The translations under genes were made by a program, and so were the position numbers. A stretch of DNA of 64,000 bases from Synergistaceae bacterium (GTDB lineage: Bacteria > Synergistota > Synergistia > Synergistales > Aminithiophilaceae), in contig JAESII010000004.1 in the NCBI GenBank assembly GCA_016756725.1, forward strand, positions 186,001 to 250,000. Reading direction: 5' to 3'. The notes beneath the pieces are model-generated. The model searched no databases and was not told the origin of the DNA. It was given only the letters and a program-made list of their open reading frames with translations. How positions within the stretch are numbered: position 1 is the first letter of the stretch; every line of letters begins with the position of its first letter. Shown here one piece after another: positions 47,333 through 56,751 of the stretch.

Positions 47333-47361
47333 ATCATAGGGCAGACGAAAAGGGCTGTCAA
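47333..47361 (-). promoter_or_regulatory. Sigma-70-type promoter of the leader transcript
   Basis: Minus strand TTGACA-17 nt-TATGAT. Confidence 0.75.
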
Positions 47362-47533
47362 CCCCCAAAAGTCAGCTTCCCCCCCGGCAGGGCCTCTTCA
47401 AGTTCCGTGACCTTCCCGTCTCTTGCCGGTAGAATCTTGAAATCCCTTCGAGGCACTTGGAGCGAGTCCGCTTTTGGTCTAAAATGATCAGGCTCTTTGC
47501 TCTCTTTTTCGACCGCAAAAGGAGGTCTCTCCC

Positions 47534-48667
47534 ATGGGAAGCCGCTCGGTCTCTCTTTTTTTTCTCAGCTTCTTCACCCTCTACGGTTGCGCCAACCTCT
47601 ACCTCTGGACCTGGATGCTCCGGGTTCTGCCGCCATCGGCTCTGCGCCGGGCCCTCTCTTTGGGACTTCTCTTCCTGGCCCTGGCCTACCCGGCGGGGCG
47701 GTTCGGCTCGCGCCGCTACGGCGGTTTTCTCTGGGAATCGCTCCACGACCTGGGAAGCCTTTTCCTGGCCTTTTTGGCCACGGCCGTGGCCGTCGGCCTC
47801 CTCGTCGAGGCGGGCCGTCTGATCCTGCGCCTGGGGGGAATCCGGTTCACCCCGAAAGCGGCGAAGGCCGTCTTTTTCACCGTCCTGGCCCTCATCGGCG
47901 CCGTCACCGCCGGCGGGGCACTGGCGGCGCGCCTTCCCCGGGTGAGGGTGATCGATCTCGAACTCCCCCGCCTTGACGGGCAGGGGCACGAGATGACGGT
48001 AGCCTTCGCCTCCGATCTTCATGCCGGATCGGCGATCCACAACGCCCGCCTCCGGTCGATGGTCGAGCTGATCGGAAACCTCAAGGCTGACCTGATCCTT
48101 CTCGGCGGAGACCTCGTCGACCGCTCCGTCACGGAGGCCATCGAGGAGGACCTGGCCGGCGAGCTCTCCCGCCTCGATCCCCCCCTGGGCCTTTTTGCCG
48201 TCGCCGGCAACCACGAGTACTATGCCCGGCTGGAACCGACGGTGGCCCACATCGAGGAAGGCGAGGCGAAGGTCCTCCTCGACGAGGCCGTGACGGTCGC
48301 CGACACGATCCTCCTCGTCGGACGCCACGACGTTCAGGCTCCCCGCTTCGGCTATCGCCGCGCCTCCCTGGACGAGCTCCTTCAGGGCAGGACAGAGGAG
48401 CTCCCCGTCATCGTCGTCGACCACACGCCGCGGGACATCGACGAAGCGGCCGCGGCAGGCATCGCCCTCCAGCTTTCGGGGCACACCCACCGCGGCCAGA
48501 TCTGGCCCTTCCATCTCGTCACGGGCCGACTCTTCGACGTTGATTACGGCCTGGCCCGCATCGGCGGGACCTGGGTCTATGTCTCCAACGGCCTCGGGAC
48601 CTGGGGGCCTCCCGTAAGAACGACGGGGCGCCCCGAGGTCGTCCTCTTCAGGCTGACCTTCCGCTAG
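47534..48667 (+). CDS. Membrane-anchored metallophosphoesterase
   Basis: FASDLHAGS...LILLGGDLVD...FAVAGNHEYY...LQLSGHTHRGQIWPF. Confidence 0.93.
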   Translation: MGSRSVSLFFLSFFTLYGCANLYLWTWMLRVLPPSALRRALSLGLLFLALAYPAGRFGSRRYGGFLWESLHDLGSLFLAFLATAVAVGLLVEAGRLILRLGGIRFTPKAAKAVFFTVLALIGAVTAGGALAARLPRVRVIDLELPRLDGQGHEMTVAFASDLHAGSAIHNARLRSMVELIGNLKADLILLGGDLVDRSVTEAIEEDLAGELSRLDPPLGLFAVAGNHEYYARLEPTVAHIEEGEAKVLLDEAVTVADTILLVGRHDVQAPRFGYRRASLDELLQGRTEELPVIVVDHTPRDIDEAAAAGIALQLSGHTHRGQIWPFHLVTGRLFDVDYGLARIGGTWVYVSNGLGTWGPPVRTTGRPEVVLFRLTFR

Positions 48668-49668
48668 TCCGCCGAGGGGCGCCACCGGGCCTTGTGAACG
48701 TAGTCGCTGTTGATCAGTCCCGGGATGGGCCGTCCTTCCAGCCAGGCCTCGACGGAGTCCAGGGCGCCCCGGACCTCCCGGTGGAGGGCTTCCGGCGTCC
48801 AGGAGGAGATGTGAGGCGTCAGCGTCGCCCCTTCGACGCCGACGAGAGGATGATCGGCCTCGGGAGGCTCGACGGTGAAGACGTCAAGAACGACGAAGCC
48901 GAGATGGCCCTCCCTGAGGGCATTCTCCAGGGCGGCCTCATCAATGAGCGGCCCCCGGGCGCAGTTGACGATGCCCGCTCCGGGTTTCATCAGGCCCAGC
49001 TCGCGCTCGCCGATGAGACCCTCCGTCTCGGAGCTGAGGGTGCAGTGGAGGGAAAGGATGTCCGCTTCGGCCAGAAGGCCGTCGAGGTCGTCGGTGAAGG
49101 TCACGCAGGAGGGCTCGCCGCCGCCGCCGTAGTAGGGATCGTAGACGGAGACGGTGCAGGCAAATCCCTCAAGTCGTCGGGCCACTTCCCGGCCGATGGC
49201 CCCGTAGCCGATGAGCCCCACCTTCTTGCCCCGGAGCTCGCGGCCGAAGAGGTCCGTCGTCGTCCGCTTCAGGCCCAGCCTGATGGCTGACGTCACGAGG
49301 GGATAGCGACGGAGCGAGGTGAGCATGGTCATGACGGCATATTCAGCCACCGTCGACGAATTGGCGCCGGGCACGTAGGTCACGGCGATGCCCCTTTCGG
49401 TGGCGGCGGGCACATCGACGTTGGAGGGCTTGCCGCCGCACTTGGCGATGATGCCGAGGCGGCCGGCGGCATCCATGTCTTCGGCGGTGAAACCGCTGCT
49501 GGACGTGATGATGACGCCGTCGGACAGGACGGCCAGGTCCCGGGCCTGAGCGGCCGTGATGGGGCCGTCGGGGTAGAAGAAACGGACCTCGGCCTTCTCT
49601 CCCAGCGACGCATACCAGGTCTCGGGTCCCTCGGGCTCGATGACGGTGATGATCTTTCTTTCGGACAT
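48664..49668 (-). CDS. D-isomer-specific 2-hydroxyacid dehydrogenase
   Basis: GKKVGLIGYGAIGREVARRL; SLHCTLSSETEGLI; NCARGPLIDEAAL. Confidence 0.9.
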   Translation of the reverse strand: MSERKIITVIEPEGPETWYASLGEKAEVRFFYPDGPITAAQARDLAVLSDGVIITSSSGFTAEDMDAAGRLGIIAKCGGKPSNVDVPAATERGIAVTYVPGANSSTVAEYAVMTMLTSLRRYPLVTSAIRLGLKRTTTDLFGRELRGKKVGLIGYGAIGREVARRLEGFACTVSVYDPYYGGGGEPSCVTFTDDLDGLLAEADILSLHCTLSSETEGLIGERELGLMKPGAGIVNCARGPLIDEAALENALREGHLGFVVLDVFTVEPPEADHPLVGVEGATLTPHISSWTPEALHREVRGALDSVEAWLEGRPIPGLINSDYVHKARWRPSAD

Positions 49669-49967
49669 AGGGGTTCCACCTCCAGGGCGAAATGAGTGAT
49701 GAAAGGAACGGATGACCCCGTCCCCGTTCATTCATCTTCCCCCGGAACGGCCCGGGACACAAGGGACGAGTCCCAGCAAGACGGGAAAGGGCTAGAATGG
49801 AAGAATCCCTGGAACCGGCCCCCTCGGGAGTGCCTCACGATAAATCCGTCCCCTCCCGGCGGTGACAACGATGGACTGAGGCCCCTGGCACCGGTCAAAA
49901 GGGCAACGGGAGCCCCTTGCGGAACGGATAAACAGTGAGTAGAGTTTCCCTTTGGAGGTGTTCCACG

Positions 49968-51527
49968 ATGAAAAAACGAAACCGACGGAGCCTGTGGGCC
50001 CTGACCCTTACGGCCCTGATCCTTTGGGTCTCCCCTCTGGCGGCCCAGCCCCTTTCCGAGGAGGAGACCTTCGGACAATCCGACTTCGCCATCGCGGCCT
50101 ACCCGGAAGAGGCCGTCGTCACCCGTCACCGGGGGACCTTCGGAGGCCGTGCCGTGGCCTATACGGCGACGGCCGAGCTGATGCCCCTTTTCGACGGCAG
50201 GACCGGCAACGAGCGAGGGCGCCTCTTCTACGTGGCCTACCAGGCGGAGGGGATCAAGCGCCCCGAAGTCCGGCCCATCACCTTCATCTACAACGGAGGT
50301 CCCGGAAGTCCCTCCCTCTGGCTCCACATGGGCGCCCTGGGACCGAAACGGGCTCCCGTGGCCGACGACGGCCTGACGGCAGCCAGACCCCCCTTCGTCG
50401 CCACCGACAACGGCGAAAGCCTCCTGGACCTGACGGACCTGGTCTTCATCGACCCCATCGGGACGGGCTTCTCCCAGACGACGCCGCCCGGCGACGACGA
50501 GGCGGGACGCGACTTCTGGGGCGTCTGGGAGGACGTCCAGTGGGTGGGCGAGTTCATCCGCCTCTTCCTGAGCCGCCAGGACCGCTGGCTCTCTCCGGTC
50601 TTTCTCATCGGCGAGAGCTACGGGGGGATGCGTTCCTGCGGCCTCGCCTCACACCTTCAGGATATCGGCATCGAACCGTCGGGCATCGTCCTCATCGCTC
50701 CGGCCATCAGCTACGGCGACCTGGAGAGCGACAGCGTCAACGACCGCCCCTTCATCCACGCCCTGCCGACCATGGCGGCGACGGCCTGGTATCACGGCAG
50801 GCTCTCCTCGGCCCTCCAGGCCCTTCCCGTCGAGACCGTTGCCGAGCGGGCCAGGGCCTTCGCCTCGGGCCCCTACCGGGAGGCCCTCTGGCAGGGAGCG
50901 GCCCTGACCGAAAAGGCTCGGGCCGAAATCGCCCAGGGTCTGGCGGAGCTGACGGGCCTTCCCGAGTCGCTTTTTTTGAGGCGCAACCTGCGTCTGGACA
51001 TCGATCGTTTCGCCGGCGACCTCCTCGGAGAGACGAGACGCTTCGTCAGCCTCTACGACGGCCGTCTCACGGGACACGGCTTTGAGTACCGCCTCTGGGA
51101 GGATCCCCTCATGGCGCGGACCGGCACGGCCTTCGTCACCGCCTTCCAGGGCTACCTCCAGCAGGATCTCCAGTACCTCACCGACTGGGGTTACAAACTC
51201 TCCGGCAACGAAGCCTTCCAGAGCTGGAACTGGCTGTCGGGAACGGAAAACGGCTTCCGCGGAAGCCCCAATACCGTCCGGGAGCTGGAACTGGCCATGA
51301 GGCGCAACCCCTGGCTCAAGGTCTTCGTCGCCATGGGCCAGTACGATCTGGTCTGCCCCGCCGACTCCATCACCTACAGCCTGAGCCGCGTCGACCTGGC
51401 CGGAGGGCTCGATCCGATGACCTTCAGGACCTACCCGGCAGGCCACATGATGTACCTCCACGAGGAATCGCTGAAGGCCCTCAAAAAGGATCTGGCCGCC
51501 TTCTACGGCGAGGTCCTCAATCCCTAG
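49968..51527 (+). CDS. Secreted S10-family serine carboxypeptidase-like peptidase
   Basis: TFIYNGGPGSPSLWLHMGALGP; LIGESYGGMRS; AGHMMYLHEESL. Confidence 0.9.
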   Translation: MKKRNRRSLWALTLTALILWVSPLAAQPLSEEETFGQSDFAIAAYPEEAVVTRHRGTFGGRAVAYTATAELMPLFDGRTGNERGRLFYVAYQAEGIKRPEVRPITFIYNGGPGSPSLWLHMGALGPKRAPVADDGLTAARPPFVATDNGESLLDLTDLVFIDPIGTGFSQTTPPGDDEAGRDFWGVWEDVQWVGEFIRLFLSRQDRWLSPVFLIGESYGGMRSCGLASHLQDIGIEPSGIVLIAPAISYGDLESDSVNDRPFIHALPTMAATAWYHGRLSSALQALPVETVAERARAFASGPYREALWQGAALTEKARAEIAQGLAELTGLPESLFLRRNLRLDIDRFAGDLLGETRRFVSLYDGRLTGHGFEYRLWEDPLMARTGTAFVTAFQGYLQQDLQYLTDWGYKLSGNEAFQSWNWLSGTENGFRGSPNTVRELELAMRRNPWLKVFVAMGQYDLVCPADSITYSLSRVDLAGGLDPMTFRTYPAGHMMYLHEESLKALKKDLAAFYGEVLNP

Positions 51528-51546
51528 CGGCAGAAGGAGCCCCCCT

Positions 51547-52569
51547 TTGACGTGGAAACGGTCCCTGCCCATCCTGGCCCTGATCCTCATCGCCGCCGTC
51601 CTCTTCCTCCGCCCCGGAGAGAGGCCCTTCGAAGAGAGACGGGCCTTCCTGATGGGGACGGCCGTCCTTGTCCGCGCTCAGGCCGACGAAGCCGTCCTCG
51701 ATGAAACGATGGCCCTTCTGCGTGACCTCGACCGCTCCCTTTCGGCCCACAGCGAGAGCTCCGAGATCGGAAGGGCCAACGGCAAAAGCGGAACAGAGGT
51801 CTCCCTTTCGCCCCGGACGGCCCGACTCCTCGAGAGGGCTCTCCTCTGGGCGGAGAGGACCGGAGGAGCCTTCGATCCGACCCTCAGACCGCTGACCCGC
51901 CTTTGGCTGGGTGACGGTTTGGAGCATGAACCCCCTTCCCCTGAGGCCGTCGCCGAGGCCCTCCGTCATGTGGGCTGGTCCCGGGTCCGCCTCGACGGGA
52001 AAAAGCTCCTTCTCGAACCGGCCATGGGCCTCGACCTGGGAGGCATCGCCAAGGGCTACGGCGCCGACGAGGCCGTCTCGCTGCTGCGGCACAAGGGCGT
52101 TTCCTCGGCTCTCGTCGATCTGGGCGGCAACATCGTCGTCATCGGCGAGCGACCGGGAGGCGGTCCCTGGCGAATCGGCATCCAGGACCCCCGCAAGCCC
52201 CGGGGCGAACGGCTCGGGATCGTCGAGGTCCGGGACCGTTCCGTCGTCTCCTCGGGCAACTACGAGCGCTTCTTGCTCTGGCAGGGCGAGCGCTACGGCC
52301 ACATCGTCGACCCCGCCACGGGCTTTCCGGCCCGGTCCGACCTCGAAGGCGTCACGGTCCTTTCGGAAAGCTCCCTCGACGGCGACGCCCTGGCGACGGC
52401 GCTTTTCGTCCTCGGCCGCGAGAGGGCCCTCGCCCTGACGGAGGATCTGGAAAGGGACGGGTACGCCTTCATCCTCGTCGGCGCCGACAGGCGGATCGAC
52501 CTCTCCCCTTCCCTGACCGGCCTTTTCCGCCTTGAAGCGGAGGAATACCGCCTTGAAACGGGGCGATAG
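51547..52569 (+). CDS. apbE: FAD:protein FMN transferase
   Basis: GAFDPTLRPL; LDLGGIAKGYGADEAVSLL; ALVDLGGNIVVIG; HIVDPATGFPA. Confidence 0.93.
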   Translation: MTWKRSLPILALILIAAVLFLRPGERPFEERRAFLMGTAVLVRAQADEAVLDETMALLRDLDRSLSAHSESSEIGRANGKSGTEVSLSPRTARLLERALLWAERTGGAFDPTLRPLTRLWLGDGLEHEPPSPEAVAEALRHVGWSRVRLDGKKLLLEPAMGLDLGGIAKGYGADEAVSLLRHKGVSSALVDLGGNIVVIGERPGGGPWRIGIQDPRKPRGERLGIVEVRDRSVVSSGNYERFLLWQGERYGHIVDPATGFPARSDLEGVTVLSESSLDGDALATALFVLGRERALALTEDLERDGYAFILVGADRRIDLSPSLTGLFRLEAEEYRLETGR

Positions 52570-52927
52570 GGCCGTCGCCCTCCTTCTGGGCCTTCTCCTG
52601 GCCGCCTCTGCGGTGCCCCTCCTCTTCTCCTCCTCGACGGCACCTCGCTGGGCCGTCGTCTACGTCGACGGCAGAGAATGGCGCCGCCTTCCCCTCGACG
52701 GCCCCCTTGAGGAGGTCGAAGTCGTCCTCGAAGGAAGGCGGAGCCTTCTTTCCGTCGGCGAAGGGCGGGCCCGCTTCGTCGAGAGCTCCTGCCCCGACGG
52801 CCTCTGCGTGCACCGCGGGTGGCTCGACGGCCCCGGCGAGACCGCCCTCTGCCTGCCCAACCGGATCGAACTGCGCCTTGAAGGAAAGGACGACAGGGAG
52901 GAGGCCGTCGATGGACAGACCTACTGA
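52553..52927 (+). CDS. NusG domain II-like membrane-anchored protein
   Basis: VVYVDGREWRRLPL...VRFVESSCPDGLCVHRGWLDGPGETALCLPNRIELRLEG; ApbE/Gx context. Confidence 0.82.
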   Translation: MKRGDRAVALLLGLLLAASAVPLLFSSSTAPRWAVVYVDGREWRRLPLDGPLEEVEVVLEGRRSLLSVGEGRARFVESSCPDGLCVHRGWLDGPGETALCLPNRIELRLEGKDDREEAVDGQTY

Positions 52928-53483
52928 TTCGTCGGGAGCCTCGAGAATTCTCACCGTAGGCCTCCTGACGGGACTATCGCTGACGCTGAGCGTTGCCGAA
53001 AACGCCCTTCCCCTTCCCCTGCCGGGCGTCAAACCGGGACTGGCCAACGCCGTCACCCTGCTGGCCCTTCTGCTCTACGGGCCGAAGACGGCCTGGCCCG
53101 TCCTGATCCTGCGTCTCCTTCTGGCCGGCCTCTTTTCGGGTAACTTCTTCGCCTTCGGCTGCAGCGTCGCCGGCGGCGTGACGGCCATGGCCGTCATGAC
53201 CGGCCTGCTCCGGCTCTTCGGCGACGAGATCTCCACACCGGCCGTCAGCGCCGCCGGAGCCGTGACCCACAACGGAGCCCAGCTTCTTTTCGTCGTGGCC
53301 CTCCTGAAAAGCCCGGCCCTCCTGGCCTACCTGCCCGTCCTCGTCGGCTTCGGCCTCGTCTCGGGGTTGTCTGTGGGCCTTCTGGCGGGGTGGACGGCAG
53401 GGAGGCTCCTTCGGATCAGAGGCGACGGCAGAACCTCCTGTAATGACGGCACTCCCGCCGAACGGCCTCAAAGGGGCCGATAA
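52911..53483 (+). CDS. Gx transporter family (heptaprenyl diphosphate synthase component I-like)
   Basis: LPGVKPGLANAVTLLALLLYGPKTAWPVLILRLLLAGLFSGNFFAFGCSVAGG. Confidence 0.88.
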   Translation: MDRPTDSSGASRILTVGLLTGLSLTLSVAENALPLPLPGVKPGLANAVTLLALLLYGPKTAWPVLILRLLLAGLFSGNFFAFGCSVAGGVTAMAVMTGLLRLFGDEISTPAVSAAGAVTHNGAQLLFVVALLKSPALLAYLPVLVGFGLVSGLSVGLLAGWTAGRLLRIRGDGRTSCNDGTPAERPQRGR

Positions 53484-53510
53484 TCATCAGGGATTATCCC
53501 CGAAAAAGAG

Positions 53511-54377
53511 GTGCCATTTGCCGTGACGACACTGAGAATTGTCTGCGCCGGGAGCATCCTGAAAGCCCTGGAGAAGGCGGCGGAAGATTTCCGCCGCTCC
53601 CACGGAGACCTTACCTTCCGGTTCGTCTCCGGTGGAAGCGTCGAGCTCGCCCGGGAACTGCTGAGAGGGCAAGAGGAGGCCGATCTCTTCTTTTCCGCCG
53701 ACCACAGCCTTCTGACAGGGTGGTTTCTCGATGGGGGGAAAGCCTCTCTCGTCAGGCCTCTGGTGACGAACGCCAAAGTTCTCGCCTTTCCCCGGCAATC
53801 CCCCTACCGGGAGGAGCTGCGCTGCGGGAACTGGTACGGGCTTCTTGAAAGACCGGGCATCATCCTGGCCCACACGGCACCGGACAACGACCCCGGAGGC
53901 TATCGGACCCTGCTCGTTCTCCGACTCGCTGAGCTCCATTACGATGAGCCGGGCCTCTTCGACCGCGTTTTACGCAACCCCTCCCGCCTCGTCCTCCCGC
54001 CCAGGACCACCCATGCCCTTGTGGACCGCCTCCACGACGAAGGCCGTATCGACTTCATGATCCGTTACCGCTCCTCCCTCCAGGGAGAACGTTACGACTT
54101 CCTCTGCCTTCCGAAAGAGATCGACCTCAGCGACCCGACGATGGCAGAGACCTACGCCAAAGCCCGGCTGGAAATCCGCGGACCCGACGGCCGTCACCAA
54201 ACCGTCTGCGGAGAGCCCATCCTCTACGGGGCAGCCCTCTTGGCCGACAGCTGCGCCGCCGGGGAAGCAAAGGCCTTTCTGGATCATCTGTTCTCCGTCA
54301 GCGGAGGGCAGATCCTTCGTGAATGCGGTTTCGGCACCCTTGATGCGGAAGGGGGAGCGACGGACCGGACCGCTTGA
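53511..54377 (+). CDS. Molybdate/tungstate-type binding protein (ModA/WtpA-like), no evident signal peptide
   Basis: LRIVCAGSILKALEKAAEDFRRSHGDLTFRFVSGGSVELARELLRGQEEADLFFSAD; NDPGGYRTLLVLRLAE. Confidence 0.82.
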   Translation: MPFAVTTLRIVCAGSILKALEKAAEDFRRSHGDLTFRFVSGGSVELARELLRGQEEADLFFSADHSLLTGWFLDGGKASLVRPLVTNAKVLAFPRQSPYREELRCGNWYGLLERPGIILAHTAPDNDPGGYRTLLVLRLAELHYDEPGLFDRVLRNPSRLVLPPRTTHALVDRLHDEGRIDFMIRYRSSLQGERYDFLCLPKEIDLSDPTMAETYAKARLEIRGPDGRHQTVCGEPILYGAALLADSCAAGEAKAFLDHLFSVSGGQILRECGFGTLDAEGGATDRTA

Positions 54378-54431
54378 CGGCAACGGCAAAGGCCGATAGA
54401 GTGTTGCCTCAAGCATACAAGTTCATATGGA

Positions 54432-54547
54432 GGCCTCCGAGCTCTCCCGTCTAAAGGAGATGATCCCATGACGGCGAGCCGTCGGGTGCAGCTGGAAACG
54501 GCTGTGCCTCCCGTCCGGAAAGGGGGGATACTCGCACGTCCGAGGCC
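54432..54547 (+). promoter_or_regulatory. Candidate molybdenum/tungsten cofactor (Moco/Tuco) riboswitch
   Basis: P1 GGCCTC/GAGGCC; internal stems TCTCC/GGAGA, GACGG-CGAG-CCGTC; conserved-looking GCCTCCCGTCCGGAAAGG segment. Confidence 0.6.
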
Positions 54548-54577
54548 ATTTCTCATGAAGAAATGGCTCATTTTTTT
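54542..54577 (+). terminator. Intrinsic terminator (riboswitch expression platform)
   Basis: GAGGCCATTTCT-catga-AGAAATGGCTC followed by A then TTTTTTT; 5' arm shares GAGGCC with P1. Confidence 0.75.
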
Positions 54578-54593
54578 AAAGGAGAGTGGTTTG

Positions 54594-55661
54594 ATGTTTC
54601 GTCATCTGCAACCCCGCCGTCTTGCCCTCGCCGCCGCACTGGTGCTCGCCATCGTGATGGCCCTGCCCGCCTTTGCCGCCTCACCTCGTCTGGTCAAAGA
54701 CCAGCTCGGCCGCGAGGTGGCACTGCCCGAAAAGGTCGAAAGAGTGGTCTGCCTCGAGCACCATGCCCTGGACATCATCCTCCAGCTCCAGGCTGGCGAC
54801 CGCCTTGTCGGTCTCCTTCAGAAATGGGAAAGCCTCCTGGCCGGCGCGGACCGGATCTATCCCCGGCTGAAGGAGCTCTCCACCCCCGGCGACCTCCAGT
54901 CCGTCAACATGGAGGAGCTGCTCAAGCTCGAACCCGATGCGGTCATCATCACCCACTACGCTCCGAAGGAGATGTGGGAACCCATCGAAAAGGCCGGCGT
55001 TCCCGTCATCCTCCTTTCCTTCTACGTGGCCGATCTCGAGGAGGCCTCCAAGCTCAACCCCAACCTCAAAGACCCCGACAAGGCCTACACGGAAGGAATG
55101 AAAGAGGCCGTCCTCATCCTGGGAGAGACACTGGGAGAAGAGGAGCGCGCCCAGGCGCTGGTCACCTTCATCGAGGAGAAGAGGACTCTCGTCGCCCAGC
55201 ACCTGACCGACATTCCCGAGGACAAACGCATTCGCTGCTACATGGCCAACCCCGATCTCCACACCTACGGAACGGGCAAATACACGGGCGTCATCATGGA
55301 CCGGGCCGGCGGCCGGAACGTCGCCGCCGAGATCAACGGCTACCAGCAGGTCAACATGGAACAGATCCTCCTCTGGGATCCGGAGGTCATTTTCGTCCAG
55401 GCCCGCTACGAAAAACTCCTTGACGAGATCAAGGACTCCTCTTCCTGGCAGAAGACCAGCGCCGTCCGCGACGGGAAGGTCTACCTCTGCCCCGAATACG
55501 TCAAACCCTGGGGACACCCCTGCCCCGAATCCTTCGCCCTCGGGGAACTCTGGATGGCCAAGAGGCTCTATCCCGAGGCGTTTGAGGACGTCGATCTGGC
55601 CTCCGTCGTCGAGGAGTTCTACCACACCTTCTACGGCGTCCCCTACGGAGGGAATCACTAG
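54594..55661 (+). CDS. FecB/BtuF-type ABC transporter binding protein
   Basis: Signal peptide; PRLVKDQLGREVALPEKVERVVCL; YTGVIMDRAGGRNVAAEINGYQQVNMEQILLWDPEVIFV. Confidence 0.9.
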   Translation: MFRHLQPRRLALAAALVLAIVMALPAFAASPRLVKDQLGREVALPEKVERVVCLEHHALDIILQLQAGDRLVGLLQKWESLLAGADRIYPRLKELSTPGDLQSVNMEELLKLEPDAVIITHYAPKEMWEPIEKAGVPVILLSFYVADLEEASKLNPNLKDPDKAYTEGMKEAVLILGETLGEEERAQALVTFIEEKRTLVAQHLTDIPEDKRIRCYMANPDLHTYGTGKYTGVIMDRAGGRNVAAEINGYQQVNMEQILLWDPEVIFVQARYEKLLDEIKDSSSWQKTSAVRDGKVYLCPEYVKPWGHPCPESFALGELWMAKRLYPEAFEDVDLASVVEEFYHTFYGVPYGGNH

Positions 55662-55731
55662 TCTCCACTGACGCCGTTCAGCCGTGCCGGGGCGCTTCTC
55701 CCCGGCTTTTTTGCTCAGGAGAACAATCGAC

Positions 55732-56751
55732 ATGACCTCAGGAATCAAGCGGAGCACCGTCCGGCATCTTTTCCTCTTCATCGGGCCTCCCCTCGCCATG
55801 CTTCTTCTCTCGTTCGTCGTCGGGCGGTATCCCATCCCCCTCGGCACGGTCTTCAAGATCATGGCGGCCCAGTTTCTCCCTCTCGAACAGGACTGGCCCG
55901 CGACGCTGGAGGCCGTCGTCCTCCAGATCAGGATGCCCCGCATCTTCGGCGCCTTTCTCGTGGGAGCGTCTCTGTCCGCCTCAGGGGCCGCCTTTCAGGG
56001 GATCTTCCGCAATCCCCTCGTCTCTCCCTACATCCTGGGCGTCGCCGCCGGGGCCGGTTTCGGCGCCTCCCTGGCCATTCTGCTCTCTTACGGGACGATC
56101 ATGCTTCACCTTTCGGCCCTCGCCTTCGGCCTCCTGGCCGTCCTGGCCGTCTTCGCCATCAGCCAGAGCCGGGACAGGACGCCGACGCTGGTCCTCGTCC
56201 TCTCCGGAGTCGTCGTGGGGGCCTTCTTTTCGGCTCTGACGTCCATCGTCAAATATGTGGCTGACCCCTTCGAAAAGCTCCCGACGATCATCTTCTGGCT
56301 CATGGGGTCCCTGGGACGGGTGACGCCGGAGATCATCGCCGTTGCCGCGCCTCTCACGGCAAGCGCCCTTCTCGCCCTGGGAGCCATGAGATGGCGGATC
56401 AACGTCCTCTCCCTCGGCGAAGAGGAGGCACTGGCTCTCGGGATCGACGTGAGAAAAGAACGGGGGACCGTCATTTTCCTCTGCACCATCCTCACGGCCT
56501 CTGCCGTCTGTCTCTCCGGCATCGTCGGATGGGTCGGACTGGTCATCCCCCATCTGGCCCGAATGACGGTGGGGCCCGATTTCCGCAAACTCTTCCCCGC
56601 CAGCATCTCCATGGGGGCCTTCTACGTTCTGGCCATCGACAACCTGGCGAGAACCCTCTCACAGGGCGAAATACCTCTGGGAATCCTGACGGCCCTGATC
56701 GGGGCTCCCTTTTTCGCCTGGCTGCTGACGAAAAACAGGGTGGGATGGTAA
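55732..56751 (+). CDS. FecCD-family ABC permease
   Basis: RMPRIFGAFLVGASLSASGAAFQGIFRNPLVSPYILGVAAGAGFGA; FVGLVIPHLAR-like region. Confidence 0.95.
   Translation: MTSGIKRSTVRHLFLFIGPPLAMLLLSFVVGRYPIPLGTVFKIMAAQFLPLEQDWPATLEAVVLQIRMPRIFGAFLVGASLSASGAAFQGIFRNPLVSPYILGVAAGAGFGASLAILLSYGTIMLHLSALAFGLLAVLAVFAISQSRDRTPTLVLVLSGVVVGAFFSALTSIVKYVADPFEKLPTIIFWLMGSLGRVTPEIIAVAAPLTASALLALGAMRWRINVLSLGEEEALALGIDVRKERGTVIFLCTILTASAVCLSGIVGWVGLVIPHLARMTVGPDFRKLFPASISMGAFYVLAIDNLARTLSQGEIPLGILTALIGAPFFAWLLTKNRVGW

Noticed and set aside
54468-54593. Upstream extension of the FecB ORF (MTASRRVQLE...)
   Set aside because: Runs through the riboswitch and terminator; start at 54594 has SD and signal peptide
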